Source: an uncultured Alphaproteobacteria bacterium (GTDB lineage: Bacteria; Pseudomonadota; Alphaproteobacteria; HIMB59; GCA-002718135). Taken from it: a stretch of DNA of 64,000 nucleotides. This document shows, piece after piece, positions 25,819-35,170 of the stretch. Every line of letters starts with the position of its first letter. Within the stretch, counting starts at the first letter, position 1. Location: assembly GCA_902540265.1 (NCBI GenBank), contig CACBLW010000002.1:1-64000 (forward strand), written 5' to 3'. The position numbers and the translations under genes are program-made. The notes below the pieces were generated by a model, which saw only the letters and a list, made by a program, of their open reading frames with translations, made no database searches and was not told where the DNA came from.

Positions 25819-26478
25819 TTAAAGCTCCTCTATTGCCTTACCTAAACATTCAAAATCACTAAATACATTCAAAGCACCATTGTCAAATAATTCATTTGTA
25901 TCTCTATCTGAATGCCAATGTTTTCCTGCAGTAAGACCAAATACTCTTACTCCTGCTTCAGTTGCTGCTTTAACACCTACGCCACTATCTTCAATAATAA
26001 CTGACTCTTCTCGAATAAGTGAATTATCATTTAAAACCTTTAAGTATATATCTGGATCAGGTTTTGGTCTTTTAACCATATCGAATGAATAAACCTGATC
26101 ACTTAAAAAAAATTTATCTAACCCAACAAGCTTCAATCCATCGAGAATTCTATCCTTATTACTGTTAGATCCAATAAAGTGATTTCTATCTGATTTACTA
26201 ATATAATCTTTTGCTCCATCAACTAGTTTTAAATCCTTGGAATAAACTTCTGAAACAATATCAAATATTTCATTTGTAAATTTTTCTTTGTTTTCAATCT
26301 TATATTTAGAAGACAATAAATCTATTACTTCGACTGTTTTTTTTCCAGCATATTTATAAAATTGCTCCTCTTTAATTGATTGATCAAATTTACTAAAATA
26401 TTTGGAAAATGCCTTAGAAGCTAAGACCTCACTATCAACTATTACTCCATCAAAATCAAAAATTATATTTTTAATCAT
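25819..26478 (-). CDS. HAD-superfamily phosphatase (beta-phosphoglucomutase-like subfamily)
   Basis: The protein has 219 residues with motif I FDFDGVIVDSE, motif II GSNSNKDRI, motif III KRPKPDPDIY and motif IV VIIEDSGVGVKAATEAG. The KRPKPDPDIYLK and EDSGVGVKAA patterns are those of sugar-phosphate phosphatases and beta-PGM homologues. It lies 4 nt downstream of the enolase-superfamily gene and one base upstream of the ICMT-like gene, inside the long operon. It probably acts on a sugar-phosphate intermediate of that pathway. Mutase versus phosphatase activity cannot be decided from sequence alone. Confidence 0.9.
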   Translation of the reverse strand: MIKNIIFDFDGVIVDSEVLASKAFSKYFSKFDQSIKEEQFYKYAGKKTVEVIDLLSSKYKIENKEKFTNEIFDIVSEVYSKDLKLVDGAKDYISKSDRNHFIGSNSNKDRILDGLKLVGLDKFFLSDQVYSFDMVKRPKPDPDIYLKVLNDNSLIREESVIIEDSGVGVKAATEAGVRVFGLTAGKHWHSDRDTNELFDNGALNVFSDFECLGKAIEEL

Positions 26479-26482
26479 TATT

Positions 26483-27583
26483 TTATATTTCTGTCTTTTT
26501 ATATTCTGATTTCTCTAACCAATCAGGATTAATCTCTATACCCCAACCAGGAGTATCTTCAATTTTAACCATTCCATTAGATATTTTAAAAGGATCACCT
26601 AAAAATAAATTCTGTTGCCATGGATAATAATCTTTACCTTCAATTGAAAATTCAAGATAGGGACCTGAATTATTTATTGCTTTTAAAAAATGCATTGTAC
26701 AAATTGTTACTAAAGATAAATTAGCTGTATGTGGAGTACATATAAAACCACTCTTTTCAATAATTTTTGCAACCTTCAAAGCTTTTGTTAATCCCCCCAT
26801 GTACATAACATCTGGCTGAAAAATATTTACAATTTTTCTTTTAACCATATCTCTCCAAATTCTCAGATCACAATCTTGTTCTCCCCCAGTAACATCTATC
26901 TTCAAACTATCAGTAACTTTTTTAGTTTCTTCTGGTTTCCAGTAAGGGCAAGGTTCTTCAAAATGAGTAACATCATTATCTTCTAAAAGTTTCCCAATTT
27001 CTATTGCTTGAACTGAGCTATAACAACTGTTTGCATCGACCATCTTAATTACACTTTGATCTAAAGTCGAATTTATTGTTTTTACTATACTAGGCGTTCT
27101 TCCTTCCCATTCGTCAACTCCTCTTCCACATTCAGATCCAACTCTAAATTTAAATGCATTAATACCTTTTTCATCAAAGAGTTTTTTAAATCTATTTGCT
27201 TCATCATCTGGCGTAATATCTCTTTTCATTGATGAACCATAAATTCTTAAATTTCCTGGAGATCCTCCTATCAATGAAACGACAGGTTTACTTTCGATTT
27301 TACCTTTCAAATCCCACAACGCTGTATCTAAACCAGCTATTGCACGTAAAAGATATGATCCTGGAAATTTATGTTCTCTTTCAAAGATAAAATCTTCTAA
27401 ATCATCAAAATCAAAATATTCTTTTCCTAAAACCCAAGGTGCTACTTGTTTATGAAAAATTTGAGCTGTAATGTCTGCATGATAGGTTGACATTTGACCA
27501 TAACCAATTGAGCCATCCTCAACTGTTATTTTTACAAAACTTACATATGGTTTTGTAAATGTTTCAAGTTTTACTATTTTCAT
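26483..27583 (-). CDS. Mandelate racemase/muconate lactonizing enzyme family protein (acid-sugar dehydratase-like)
   Basis: The protein has 366 residues of the enolase superfamily. Visible active-site elements are KFRVGS in the K-x-K/R position, metal ligands in MVDANSCY, HFEEPCP and TGGEQDCD, and the catalytic-base histidine in FICTPHTANLSL. RAIAGLDTALWDLKGK is the family capping/barrel block. Members dehydrate sugar acids or epimerise related acids. The start overlaps the GMC oxidoreductase stop by 4 nt, implying coupling. A GMC oxidase making a sugar acid followed by a dehydratase would be consistent, but the exact substrate is unknown. Confidence 0.9.
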   Translation of the reverse strand: MKIVKLETFTKPYVSFVKITVEDGSIGYGQMSTYHADITAQIFHKQVAPWVLGKEYFDFDDLEDFIFEREHKFPGSYLLRAIAGLDTALWDLKGKIESKPVVSLIGGSPGNLRIYGSSMKRDITPDDEANRFKKLFDEKGINAFKFRVGSECGRGVDEWEGRTPSIVKTINSTLDQSVIKMVDANSCYSSVQAIEIGKLLEDNDVTHFEEPCPYWKPEETKKVTDSLKIDVTGGEQDCDLRIWRDMVKRKIVNIFQPDVMYMGGLTKALKVAKIIEKSGFICTPHTANLSLVTICTMHFLKAINNSGPYLEFSIEGKDYYPWQQNLFLGDPFKISNGMVKIEDTPGWGIEINPDWLEKSEYKKTEI

Positions 27584-29199
27584 AAATTAAATTTTTTTAA
27601 ATCCTCAATAATAAATTTACTTCCAAGATTAGCAAGCATCATTACAGGAGCATTTATATTGCCCGAAGTAATATTTGGAAAGACAGATGCATCAGCAATC
27701 CAAAGATTCTCCATTCCATGAACTTTTAATCTTTCAGAGACAACGCCCTTTTTAGGATCTTCATCCATTTTACATGTACCACATGGGTGATAGATAGAAA
27801 CTGCATTAGATTTAAAATGATCAATCATTTCTTCTTCAGTAGCATTTAAAAGATCATGCGTAACACTTTCATTTCTTATTTTTTTAATATTATTTGTGTT
27901 TGCCAAAACTTTTGAAAAATTAATTGCACATTTAACATCATATATATCTTCTTCATGTGATAGAAAATTTGGATTTATCATTGGAGTATCACCAAAATTA
28001 GGAGAATTTAAAGTAACTGTTCCTAAACTTTTTGGCCGACAAGAATTATAACCAATAATAAAACCATTAAATTTGTCAGTTTTTAGTAAAGGTCTTTTAT
28101 TTTTATGAGTAATTGAATAAGTTAACGGATTAAAATATATCTGTAAATTGGGATAATGATGCTTTGAGTTCCAATTTATATATCCTCCAGACTGATTAAT
28201 ACTAAGAGATAATGGCCCTGTTCTATTATAAAGGTATCTTAATACAGAAGTAATTCTGCCTGACCAAGTTCCTAAGGATTTATTGAGAGAATGATGATGC
28301 GTTTTAAATAAATAATCTAAACCAAGATGATCCTGAAGATTTCTTCCAACATTAGAATTATCAATTATTATTTCTTTATCATATTGTTTTAAATGATCTT
28401 TATCACCAATACCAGAGTGCATTAACAAGTAAGGTGTCATTATTGAGCCAGAACATAAAATTGCTCCATGGGATAGTTTAAGTATTTGTTCTGTTGATTT
28501 ATTTTGAATTTTAATACCAGTAATTTTTTTATCTTTAATTATTAAATTTTTTACCTGAGTATTGTCTAACACAGTTAATCTAGGATTTTTTAATACAGGC
28601 TTTAAAAATACTTTTGATGATGAATGCCTGGTACCCTTGTAAGTATTAATATTGTAATGACCTACTTGATTTTCAATTGATGTAGTTAAATTTGTATTTT
28701 TTTTAATACCAATTTCATTACTAGCATTAAAAAAATATTCTAAAATTGGATGATGATACTTACTTACATTATTTACTGGAATCTTCTCTTTTATAAGAAA
28801 TTCTTTATCATCATTTATTTGTTGTTCCATAGAGCTGTATACTTTTTTTATATTTTCAAAACTCCATTCCTTGCTGCTACCCCAATTCTCATAATCTGTT
28901 TCTAATCCTCTTGCATAGACCATTGCATTTATTGAGCCAGAACCACCTAAAACTTTACCTCTCGGATAATATATGTTCCTATTGAATAAATTATCTTGTT
29001 TTTCTGAGTAGAAGTTCCAATTAATTTTTTTATTATAAAATGTCATTCCATAACCAAGAGGAACGTCAATAATAGGATTGTTATCTTTTGGCCCAGCCTC
29101 AATAAGGACTATATTAAAATTAGTTTGATTAAGAAGTTTATTTGCTATAATACTTCCTGAAGAACCCGCGCCAACAATTGCTATATCAATATTATTCAA
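27580..29199 (-). CDS. GMC family FAD-dependent oxidoreductase
   Basis: The protein has 539 residues, the usual GMC length. The FAD-binding start is IAIVGAGSSGSIIANKLL, the GMC signatures are YPRGKVLGGSGSINAMVYARG and LCSGSIMTPYLLMHSGIG, and the C-terminal active site has YHPCGTCKM with the catalytic His and ASVFPNITSGNINAPVMMLA. It oxidises an alcohol or sugar hydroxyl. It is nearest in pattern to choline-dehydrogenase-like proteins, which in oligotrophs have many substrates. In this operon, between an SIS deaminase-like gene and an enolase-superfamily gene, a sugar-derived substrate is more plausible than choline. No signal peptide is present. Confidence 0.92.
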   Translation of the reverse strand: MNNIDIAIVGAGSSGSIIANKLLNQTNFNIVLIEAGPKDNNPIIDVPLGYGMTFYNKKINWNFYSEKQDNLFNRNIYYPRGKVLGGSGSINAMVYARGLETDYENWGSSKEWSFENIKKVYSSMEQQINDDKEFLIKEKIPVNNVSKYHHPILEYFFNASNEIGIKKNTNLTTSIENQVGHYNINTYKGTRHSSSKVFLKPVLKNPRLTVLDNTQVKNLIIKDKKITGIKIQNKSTEQILKLSHGAILCSGSIMTPYLLMHSGIGDKDHLKQYDKEIIIDNSNVGRNLQDHLGLDYLFKTHHHSLNKSLGTWSGRITSVLRYLYNRTGPLSLSINQSGGYINWNSKHHYPNLQIYFNPLTYSITHKNKRPLLKTDKFNGFIIGYNSCRPKSLGTVTLNSPNFGDTPMINPNFLSHEEDIYDVKCAINFSKVLANTNNIKKIRNESVTHDLLNATEEEMIDHFKSNAVSIYHPCGTCKMDEDPKKGVVSERLKVHGMENLWIADASVFPNITSGNINAPVMMLANLGSKFIIEDLKKFNL

Positions 29200-29200
29200 A

Positions 29201-30223
29201 TTAGAATGTTTGTGTTACTTTAGTTAAATATCTAGGATTGTCAGGATCTAATCCCTTTTCAAAAGAGTAATTAATAACCCATGGATAAAATTTTGTTAGT
29301 ACTATTATTGGATCTAATTCTATCATTTCACTAATGTTATATCTTAATTTTGTATCTGAGTTTTCATCATAGGTAATTTCATAGTGAAGATTAGTTAGTG
29401 AAATAATTTGACTAGAATCTTTTGCTACTATCATCCCACTTTTATCTCTAAGCGAGATAGTAAATAACTTGAATGAGTTTTCTATCAAGCTTTTTGGACC
29501 ATGCATTACTTCAGCGCTACTAAAAGGTTCTATCATTTCTTGACATAACTCTTTAAACTTTAAAGATATTTCATTAGAAATTGCGTACCCAACGCCCCTA
29601 CTAATTATATATCCATTACTTATCGTTTTATCTAATATATTTGGATTCCATTGATTTTGATTATCTAAAATTAAATGATCACTTAGCTTTTCAATATGCT
29701 TATTAATATCTTTTTTATTAAGAGTATTAAAAACAAGTTTTAAAATTATCAATAAAGACAAAACAAAAGTTTTTGTTGCTGCAACACTTTTTTCTTCTCC
29801 CGCATTTATATCAAAAAAATAATTGGATGTTTTTATAATGGGGCTATTTAAATTATTACTTATTAATATGGTCTTTGCTCCCATTTTTTGTACCATTTTA
29901 TGACATTCGACTAAATCTTCACTCTTTCCAGATTGAGAAATAATGAAAACTAATGCTCTCGAAAAATCAAATTTTGATTCCTCTAAAGTTATTATAGATG
30001 GAGGCATGCTATATGTTGGTAAACCAAGATATTTTGCAAACATATAAGACAAATAAAGAGCTGCACAATCTGAAGTACCTCTTGCCACAGTAACAACATA
30101 ATCAATTTTTTTTTCTGATATTAAATTTGATATTTCCTGGTAATTATTTTTATCATTCAAGCAAAAATGATTAATTTTACTTGGAATTGAGAGTGCTTCA
30201 GATAAAACTTGAGAACTAGACAT
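29201..30223 (-). CDS. SIS-domain aminosugar-phosphate deaminase/isomerase (NagB-II/AgaS-like)
   Basis: The protein has 340 residues formed by two SIS domains like the isomerase half of GlmS. Seen are VTVARGTSDCAALY, IISQSGKSEDLVE (phosphate-sugar binding serines), EEKSVAATKTFVLSL, and the second-domain SRGVGYAISNEISLKFKELCQEMIEPFSSAEVMHGP. It lacks the glutaminase domain of GlmS. Proteins of this size next to nagA are non-orthologous glucosamine-6-phosphate deaminases (NagB-II). That gives the step GlcN-6-P to fructose-6-P plus ammonia. It overlaps nagA by 8 nt. Confidence 0.88.
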   Translation of the reverse strand: MSSSQVLSEALSIPSKINHFCLNDKNNYQEISNLISEKKIDYVVTVARGTSDCAALYLSYMFAKYLGLPTYSMPPSIITLEESKFDFSRALVFIISQSGKSEDLVECHKMVQKMGAKTILISNNLNSPIIKTSNYFFDINAGEEKSVAATKTFVLSLLIILKLVFNTLNKKDINKHIEKLSDHLILDNQNQWNPNILDKTISNGYIISRGVGYAISNEISLKFKELCQEMIEPFSSAEVMHGPKSLIENSFKLFTISLRDKSGMIVAKDSSQIISLTNLHYEITYDENSDTKLRYNISEMIELDPIIVLTKFYPWVINYSFEKGLDPDNPRYLTKVTQTF

Positions 30224-31310
30224 TAATTTTTTTTCCTCTTAAATAAACTTCTTTTAGGTTAAATTCTTTATCTAAAATAAGAAAATTACTTAAAAAATTT
30301 TTTTGAATTATACCGACATTATCTAGATTCAAATATTTTGAAGCATTATAACTCGTTAAAGCAACTGCTTCTTCTAATGAGAAATCCATTGATATTAAAT
30401 TTTTAAAAGTTTGATCCATAGTAACAATACTTCCTGCTAAAGTACCATCAGACTTAATTTTTACTGAATGATTTTCTTTTTTTATATTATTTTTTGCAAA
30501 AATATATTCTCCATCATTCAATCCACTTGCGTTAATAGAATCTGTTATTGTATACAAACCAGGAATACATTTTTTTGCAATTTTTATTGCTTCTTTACTT
30601 ACATGAATATTATCACAAATTATTTCAGCATATTTTCCTTTTAAAAGAGCAGCTGATAAAACTCCTGGGGATCTATGATCATTACCAGACATAGCATTAT
30701 ACAAATGTGTAAAACCAATTTCATGATCTTTCATAATTTTTTCACAGCAATTAAAGTCTGCCAAAGTGTGACCAAATTGAATCTTAATATTTAGCTCCAC
30801 TAAATCATTTATAAATTTTTGCATTCCATCAATTTCTGGAGCTAAAGTAATGATTTTTACATCAGAAATTTCAAGAATTTTTTTTATAAAATCTAAAGAT
30901 GGTTTCTCAGTTAAATTTGGTTGAGCACCAAGTTTATTAGGATTAATAAAAGGTCCCTCTAAATGTACTCCAAGGATATTATTACCATTATCTCTCTTTA
31001 TTTCCTTAAATCCTTCTAAAGCTGAAATAGTATTTTCTAAGGTATTTGTCCAAGTAGTTGGCATTATTGAAGTTGTTCCATGCCGTAAATGATATTTTGA
31101 CATTTCAATAATTGATTGTGTACCCTCCATTACATCAAAACCATTACCACCATGACAATGGAGATCAACAAAACCAGGAATTATAATATTCTCATAATCT
31201 TCAGTGTCTTTTATTTTCAAGTCGATAATTTTTTCGTTGAAATATACATCTCCAACATAGGAAGAGTTATGATTTATAATTTTCCCACTAACTTTATTTT
31301 GATCAGTCAT
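30216..31310 (-). CDS. nagA: N-acetylglucosamine-6-phosphate deacetylase
   Basis: The protein has 364 residues of the amidohydrolase superfamily. GFVDLHCHGGNGFDVMEG carries the metal histidines, HGTTSIMPTTWTN and GVHLEGPFINPNKLGAQ contain the metal-site glutamate, and FGHTLADF, FTHLYNAMSG and TITDSINASG complete the NagA signature. It deacetylates GlcNAc-6-P (or GalNAc-6-P as AgaA) to the amino sugar phosphate, which the downstream NagB-II-like protein can deaminate. Full length, cytoplasmic. The combination with GH20 and the importer identifies the operon as N-acetylhexosamine utilisation. Confidence 0.94.
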   Translation of the reverse strand: MTDQNKVSGKIINHNSSYVGDVYFNEKIIDLKIKDTEDYENIIIPGFVDLHCHGGNGFDVMEGTQSIIEMSKYHLRHGTTSIMPTTWTNTLENTISALEGFKEIKRDNGNNILGVHLEGPFINPNKLGAQPNLTEKPSLDFIKKILEISDVKIITLAPEIDGMQKFINDLVELNIKIQFGHTLADFNCCEKIMKDHEIGFTHLYNAMSGNDHRSPGVLSAALLKGKYAEIICDNIHVSKEAIKIAKKCIPGLYTITDSINASGLNDGEYIFAKNNIKKENHSVKIKSDGTLAGSIVTMDQTFKNLISMDFSLEEAVALTSYNASKYLNLDNVGIIQKNFLSNFLILDKEFNLKEVYLRGKKINV

Positions 31311-31365
31311 CTAACTTTAATATCTTATATAGCAATTTCTTGATTTTTAAAAAAATTTAAAAAAC

Positions 31366-32094
31366 TTATAAATGAGGATTAATCTTACTAAATTTTTTCT
31401 CTAATATATCATTATTTTTTTTCGCATTTGGCATATTTACACTGATGTAGAATGGGAATAATTTTTCATTTTTTAATATATTTGCAACTTCAATTAAAAT
31501 TGAATTTAAAATAAAAGATCCTGTAATTGTTGAAGCTGGCCCAACCATATTATCTTTGACATTTATAATCGCATCACCAGGCGGAATCTTATTATCAATA
31601 AATATATCTGTTATTTCAAATAATCTTTTATTTAATTTAGATAGAGGAGCTTTTTTAGAAAATTTAACAGATGTTAGTGAAATAGTTTTTATTTTTTTTT
31701 TCTTTGCAATTAAAGCTGCTTCAACTGGCGCATGATTAACGCCAGAATTAGACACAATCATTAATACATCTTTGCTGCTAATTTTATATTTAGCGAGAGC
31801 TTTTTTTGCAATATTTGGAGTTCTTTCCAGAGCAGTTGCTTTTCTTGCTCCTTTTTTAAAACTGAGATCATCATCTCTTATTGGACAAGCTGCAGCAAAA
31901 CCTCCTGCTCTGTGAAATGATTCTTCTCCAAGCAATCTAGAATGTCCAGTTCCAAAAATATATAACTGCCCACCTTTTTTATATGATTTGCTAATTAATT
32001 TAGCACACTGTAAGAATTTTTTTTCTTCTTCTTTTAATATCTTCTTTAATATTGAATTAATTTTTGAGGAATAAGACCTTGTTAATTTACTCAT
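31366..32094 (-). CDS. SIS-domain sugar isomerase/regulatory-like protein (UPF0309/COG4821)
   Basis: The protein has 242 residues with a single SIS domain: GGQLYIFGTGHSRLLGEESFHRAGG, MIVSNSGVNHAPVEAALIAKKKKIKTISLT, and DNMVGPASTITGSFILNSILIE. COG4821/UPF0309 proteins resemble MurQ and phosphoheptose isomerase and are often found next to GlcNAc or other sugar ABC importers. The exact reaction is unknown. The gene follows the binding-protein gene after a perfect hairpin and precedes nagA by 55 nt. It is the first of two different SIS proteins in this operon. Confidence 0.87.
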   Translation of the reverse strand: MSKLTRSYSSKINSILKKILKEEEKKFLQCAKLISKSYKKGGQLYIFGTGHSRLLGEESFHRAGGFAAACPIRDDDLSFKKGARKATALERTPNIAKKALAKYKISSKDVLMIVSNSGVNHAPVEAALIAKKKKIKTISLTSVKFSKKAPLSKLNKRLFEITDIFIDNKIPPGDAIINVKDNMVGPASTITGSFILNSILIEVANILKNEKLFPFYISVNMPNAKKNNDILEKKFSKINPHL

Positions 32095-32112
32095 TTGAAT
32101 TTTTTATTAGAA

Positions 32113-32135
32113 GCTAGGGCAAATATTGCCCTAGC
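32113..32135 (-). terminator. Intercistronic hairpin after amino-sugar binding-protein gene
   Basis: gctagggcaa and ttgccctagc form a perfect 10-bp stem with a 3-nt loop. On the minus strand the hairpin lies 13 nt after the binding-protein stop and 18 nt before the next ATG. No real T run follows (ttctaat), so it is likelier a 3'-end stabiliser than a terminator. Confidence 0.65.
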
Positions 32136-32148
32136 AATAATAATATGA

Positions 32149-33360
32149 TTATTTGTATTCTTCTAACTCTTCAGCTGCTTCTGCAACTAAATCAGCAGGA
32201 TCACCTTCACCAAGAATTGCTCCTTGGATCATGTTATTCATAACTGATTGAAAAGCTTTATAGTCAACAAGTAAAGGTTCTGGTCCACCATCCCCTATTG
32301 CATCTATAAACATCATCCAATAATCATCATTGTATGGTTCTTCACTTCCTATAACATCATATTGCATAATTGGAGTTAAGCCCCATTCAGTATCTAGTTT
32401 ATACTGCCATTCTGGAGATGTAACCATAGCCGCAAACTTATTTGCCATTTCCTCATTTCCAGTATTATTAAATACAGCAATACTATCAGTGATTAATAGA
32501 GTTCCTTGTTTACCTTGTGGTCCAGCAGGAATCCTAACAGTTTTCATATTAAGATCTTCATTATGAGTACCTCGACCCCATGGTCCATCAATATACATTG
32601 CAATTTTTTTATCATTAAGTAGGTCTCTTAATTGTGATCTCTCATATGCTAACGGACCCTCTTGAGCTACATTTGCTAATTTTCCATAAAATGCTAGAGC
32701 CTCAACTGTGTTTGAACTATTCAAAGTAATAGTATTTGTATCAGGATCAATTACTTGACCGCCATTACTATACAAATAATTTAAAAACTGATGCATAGTG
32801 TTATCAAAATCTTTACCAGTTAGACCTATTCCAGCAACACCAGGCACATTATTAGTTACAGCTTCTGCCATTGAGTATAATTCATCCCATGTTTCAGGAC
32901 CCTCACATGCAACACCAGCTTCTTCTAATAAATCACAATTCATAAATAGAGCTTTAGTAGAAAATGCTCTTGGATATCCCCATACTTTACCTAAATGTGA
33001 AACAGTGTTTAAAATACCTGGTTGATACATATTAATCTGTGATTGTGGAATATCAACATTAATTATATGACCATTTTCTGCAAGGCCCTTTAAAGTTCTT
33101 GAACCAACATATGCTAAGTCAACTGGATCACCAGCAATAGCTAAATTTATAACTTTATCCTGACATGTTCCCCATGGAACTGCTTCCCATTTTATAGTAA
33201 CACCTGGGTTAGCACTTTCAAATTCAGCTGCTACATCCATATCTGCTTGTCTGATTTCTCCGCCACATAGAATGCCATGTAATTCTTGTGAGTTTGCACT
33301 GAAACCATAAGACAGAAAAAATATGAAAGAAGCAATTGAAGTAATTTTTAGAAATTTCAT
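32149..33360 (-). CDS. Sugar ABC transporter binding protein (CUT1), amino-sugar oligosaccharide operon
   Basis: The protein has 403 residues. A signal peptide (MKFLKITSIASFIFFLSYGFSANS) precedes a family 1 extracellular solute-binding protein with FESANPGVTIKWEAVPWGTCQDKVINLAIAGDPVDLAYVG and the MYIDGPWGRGTH block. The track ORF starts 22 codons upstream; the start at 33360 is fixed by ggagg five nt before it. The neighbouring GH20, NagA and NagB-II-like genes suggest N-acetylhexosamine oligosaccharides as ligand. It lies downstream of both permease genes with a 72-nt gap that could hold its own promoter. Confidence 0.9.
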   Translation of the reverse strand: MKFLKITSIASFIFFLSYGFSANSQELHGILCGGEIRQADMDVAAEFESANPGVTIKWEAVPWGTCQDKVINLAIAGDPVDLAYVGSRTLKGLAENGHIINVDIPQSQINMYQPGILNTVSHLGKVWGYPRAFSTKALFMNCDLLEEAGVACEGPETWDELYSMAEAVTNNVPGVAGIGLTGKDFDNTMHQFLNYLYSNGGQVIDPDTNTITLNSSNTVEALAFYGKLANVAQEGPLAYERSQLRDLLNDKKIAMYIDGPWGRGTHNEDLNMKTVRIPAGPQGKQGTLLITDSIAVFNNTGNEEMANKFAAMVTSPEWQYKLDTEWGLTPIMQYDVIGSEEPYNDDYWMMFIDAIGDGGPEPLLVDYKAFQSVMNNMIQGAILGEGDPADLVAEAAEELEEYK

Positions 33361-33432
33361 AATTCCTCCGTAAATATAAAAGACCGTAGCATTATTAGAT
33401 AGGCGCAAGCAAGAGTGTTTTTGCAAAATTTA

Positions 33433-34272
33433 CTAGTTTTTTACAGCTCCAGCAGTTAATCCTTCAACAATATATTTTTGGAGGAACACAAATACTATTA
33501 ACACAGGGAATACTCCAACTATTGATGCTGCCATCATTTCGTTCCATTTTACAGATTGATATCCTATAAACTCAGTTAATCCTGAAACTATTGGCATATA
33601 TTCTCTTATTGAATTGAATGTAATGGCAAAAAGAAATTGTTGAGCGTAGGCTTGAATAAATGCGTATATGGCAGTAACAACTATTCCGGGAGTACTTAAG
33701 GGCGCAATAATTTTTGTAAGAATATCTATTCTTGAAGCTCCATCAACATAAGCAGCCTCTTCTAACTCAACAGGTATTTTTTCAAAATATGCTTTTAGCA
33801 ACCAAATTGAAGTAGGAATACAAAAAGCAATACCAGGTACAATCATTGCAAAATAAGTATTTAATAAATCAAAAGTTCTTAATAATTTAAATAATGGAAT
33901 TAAAAGTACAGCTCCAGAAAACATATTAACAGCAAGTAGAACCCAAAGACTTCCCTGCTTAAAAGGAAAGTTAAATCTTGCATATGAATAAGCTGCTGGA
34001 ACTACAAATAAGAGTGTAAAAAAAGTAACTGTTACTGCCATAAAAAAGCTATTAAAAATATATCTTCCTAAAAGAGGAACGGTATTCCACATTTCTCTAT
34101 ATGCCCAAAAAGATAAGTCATCAGAATAGAATTGATAAGGTGATCTAAATAAATGTTTTAATGGTCTTAGTGAAGCATAAAACATTTCAATAAATGGAAG
34201 TAATATAAAAATAAAAAATATGACAATGCAAAAATACATAAATATTTTTAATGGCAAACTATATTTATCCAT
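33433..34272 (-). CDS. Sugar ABC transporter permease (MalG type)
   Basis: The protein has 279 residues and six hydrophobic segments. The EAA loop is KIPVELEEAAYVDGASRIDILTKIIAPLSTPG, and the end QKYIVEGLTAGAVKN is the standard MalG-type C-terminus. It overlaps the upstream MalF-type permease gene by 8 nt. It is part of the importer with 34265-35170 and the binding protein at 32149. No ATPase gene is present in the operon. Confidence 0.92.
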   Translation of the reverse strand: MDKYSLPLKIFMYFCIVIFFIFILLPFIEMFYASLRPLKHLFRSPYQFYSDDLSFWAYREMWNTVPLLGRYIFNSFFMAVTVTFFTLLFVVPAAYSYARFNFPFKQGSLWVLLAVNMFSGAVLLIPLFKLLRTFDLLNTYFAMIVPGIAFCIPTSIWLLKAYFEKIPVELEEAAYVDGASRIDILTKIIAPLSTPGIVVTAIYAFIQAYAQQFLFAITFNSIREYMPIVSGLTEFIGYQSVKWNEMMAASIVGVFPVLIVFVFLQKYIVEGLTAGAVKN

Positions 34273-35170
34273 GAGATACCTTTTTATTTATTCTTGATAG
34301 CAAATAGAAATAAAAAATTGCAAAAGTAGTGATCATTAAGACTATCATTACTGCTCTAGCTGAACCTCTTCCAAATTTGTAATTCCCTAAAGCCATCTTG
34401 TAGGTGTCAATGATTAATGTTGTTGTAGCACCTCTAGGTCCGCCTTCAGTCATAATAAAAATAATATCGAATGAGACAAAAGTTGAAACTGCTGAGATTA
34501 GAGACATCGAAATTATGACTGGCGTTATTTGAGGAAGTGTTATGTGGTAAAAACGTCTAAATCTTCCTGCTCCATCACAGTACGCAGCTTCATAAAGATC
34601 TTTTGGTACTGCTTGCATTCCTGCTAAAAAAAATAAAGTTACGAAAGGAGTACCTACCCAAACATCTGTAACCATTGTAGCAATAAAAGCACTTTGTTTG
34701 TAAGCTAAAAAACTAAATGGGCCATCTAGTATGCCAAGCCTAATACCTATTCCTGATAAAATTCCAAAATGACCATTATATACCCACATCCATCCAAGTG
34801 CACCAATAGCAATTGGAACTACCCATGGAGGTAAAACTAAAATTCTAAAAATTGTTCTTCCTCTTAAACTAGCATTGAGCAATACAGCACCAATCATTCC
34901 AAGAATTAATTTTAATAAAACTGAAAAAAACGTCCAAACAAAAGTTCTTATTGCTATTTTACTAAATTTAGAACTAGCTAATAGTTTTTCATAATTTTCA
35001 AAACCAACATAATCCTCTCCAGCAATACTAGCGTTTGTAAATGACAGCCTAAATGTTTCAAAGAGAGGCCATCCTACAATACATAAAAGATAAATAACTG
35101 CGGGTGCTATTAATACATATGCTAAAAATGTTGGTGAATTAAAAGATACAAGCTTAGATGTGTTTTTCAT
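34265..35170 (-). CDS. Sugar ABC transporter permease (MalF type)
   Basis: The protein has 301 residues and six transmembrane stretches. VLIAPAVIYLLCIVGWPLFETFRLSFTNA is the first helix region, and the EAA loop is QAVPKDLYEAAYCDGAGRFRRFYHITLPQI. GGPRGATTTLIIDTYKMAL is a common CUT1 periplasmic loop. It starts with a 4-nt ATGA overlap with the end of the Gfo/Idh gene, so the dehydrogenase and the importer are translated from one mRNA. Substrate is inferred from the operon as an N-acetylhexosamine oligosaccharide. Confidence 0.92.
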   Translation of the reverse strand: MKNTSKLVSFNSPTFLAYVLIAPAVIYLLCIVGWPLFETFRLSFTNASIAGEDYVGFENYEKLLASSKFSKIAIRTFVWTFFSVLLKLILGMIGAVLLNASLRGRTIFRILVLPPWVVPIAIGALGWMWVYNGHFGILSGIGIRLGILDGPFSFLAYKQSAFIATMVTDVWVGTPFVTLFFLAGMQAVPKDLYEAAYCDGAGRFRRFYHITLPQITPVIISMSLISAVSTFVSFDIIFIMTEGGPRGATTTLIIDTYKMALGNYKFGRGSARAVMIVLMITTFAIFYFYLLSRINKKVSHG

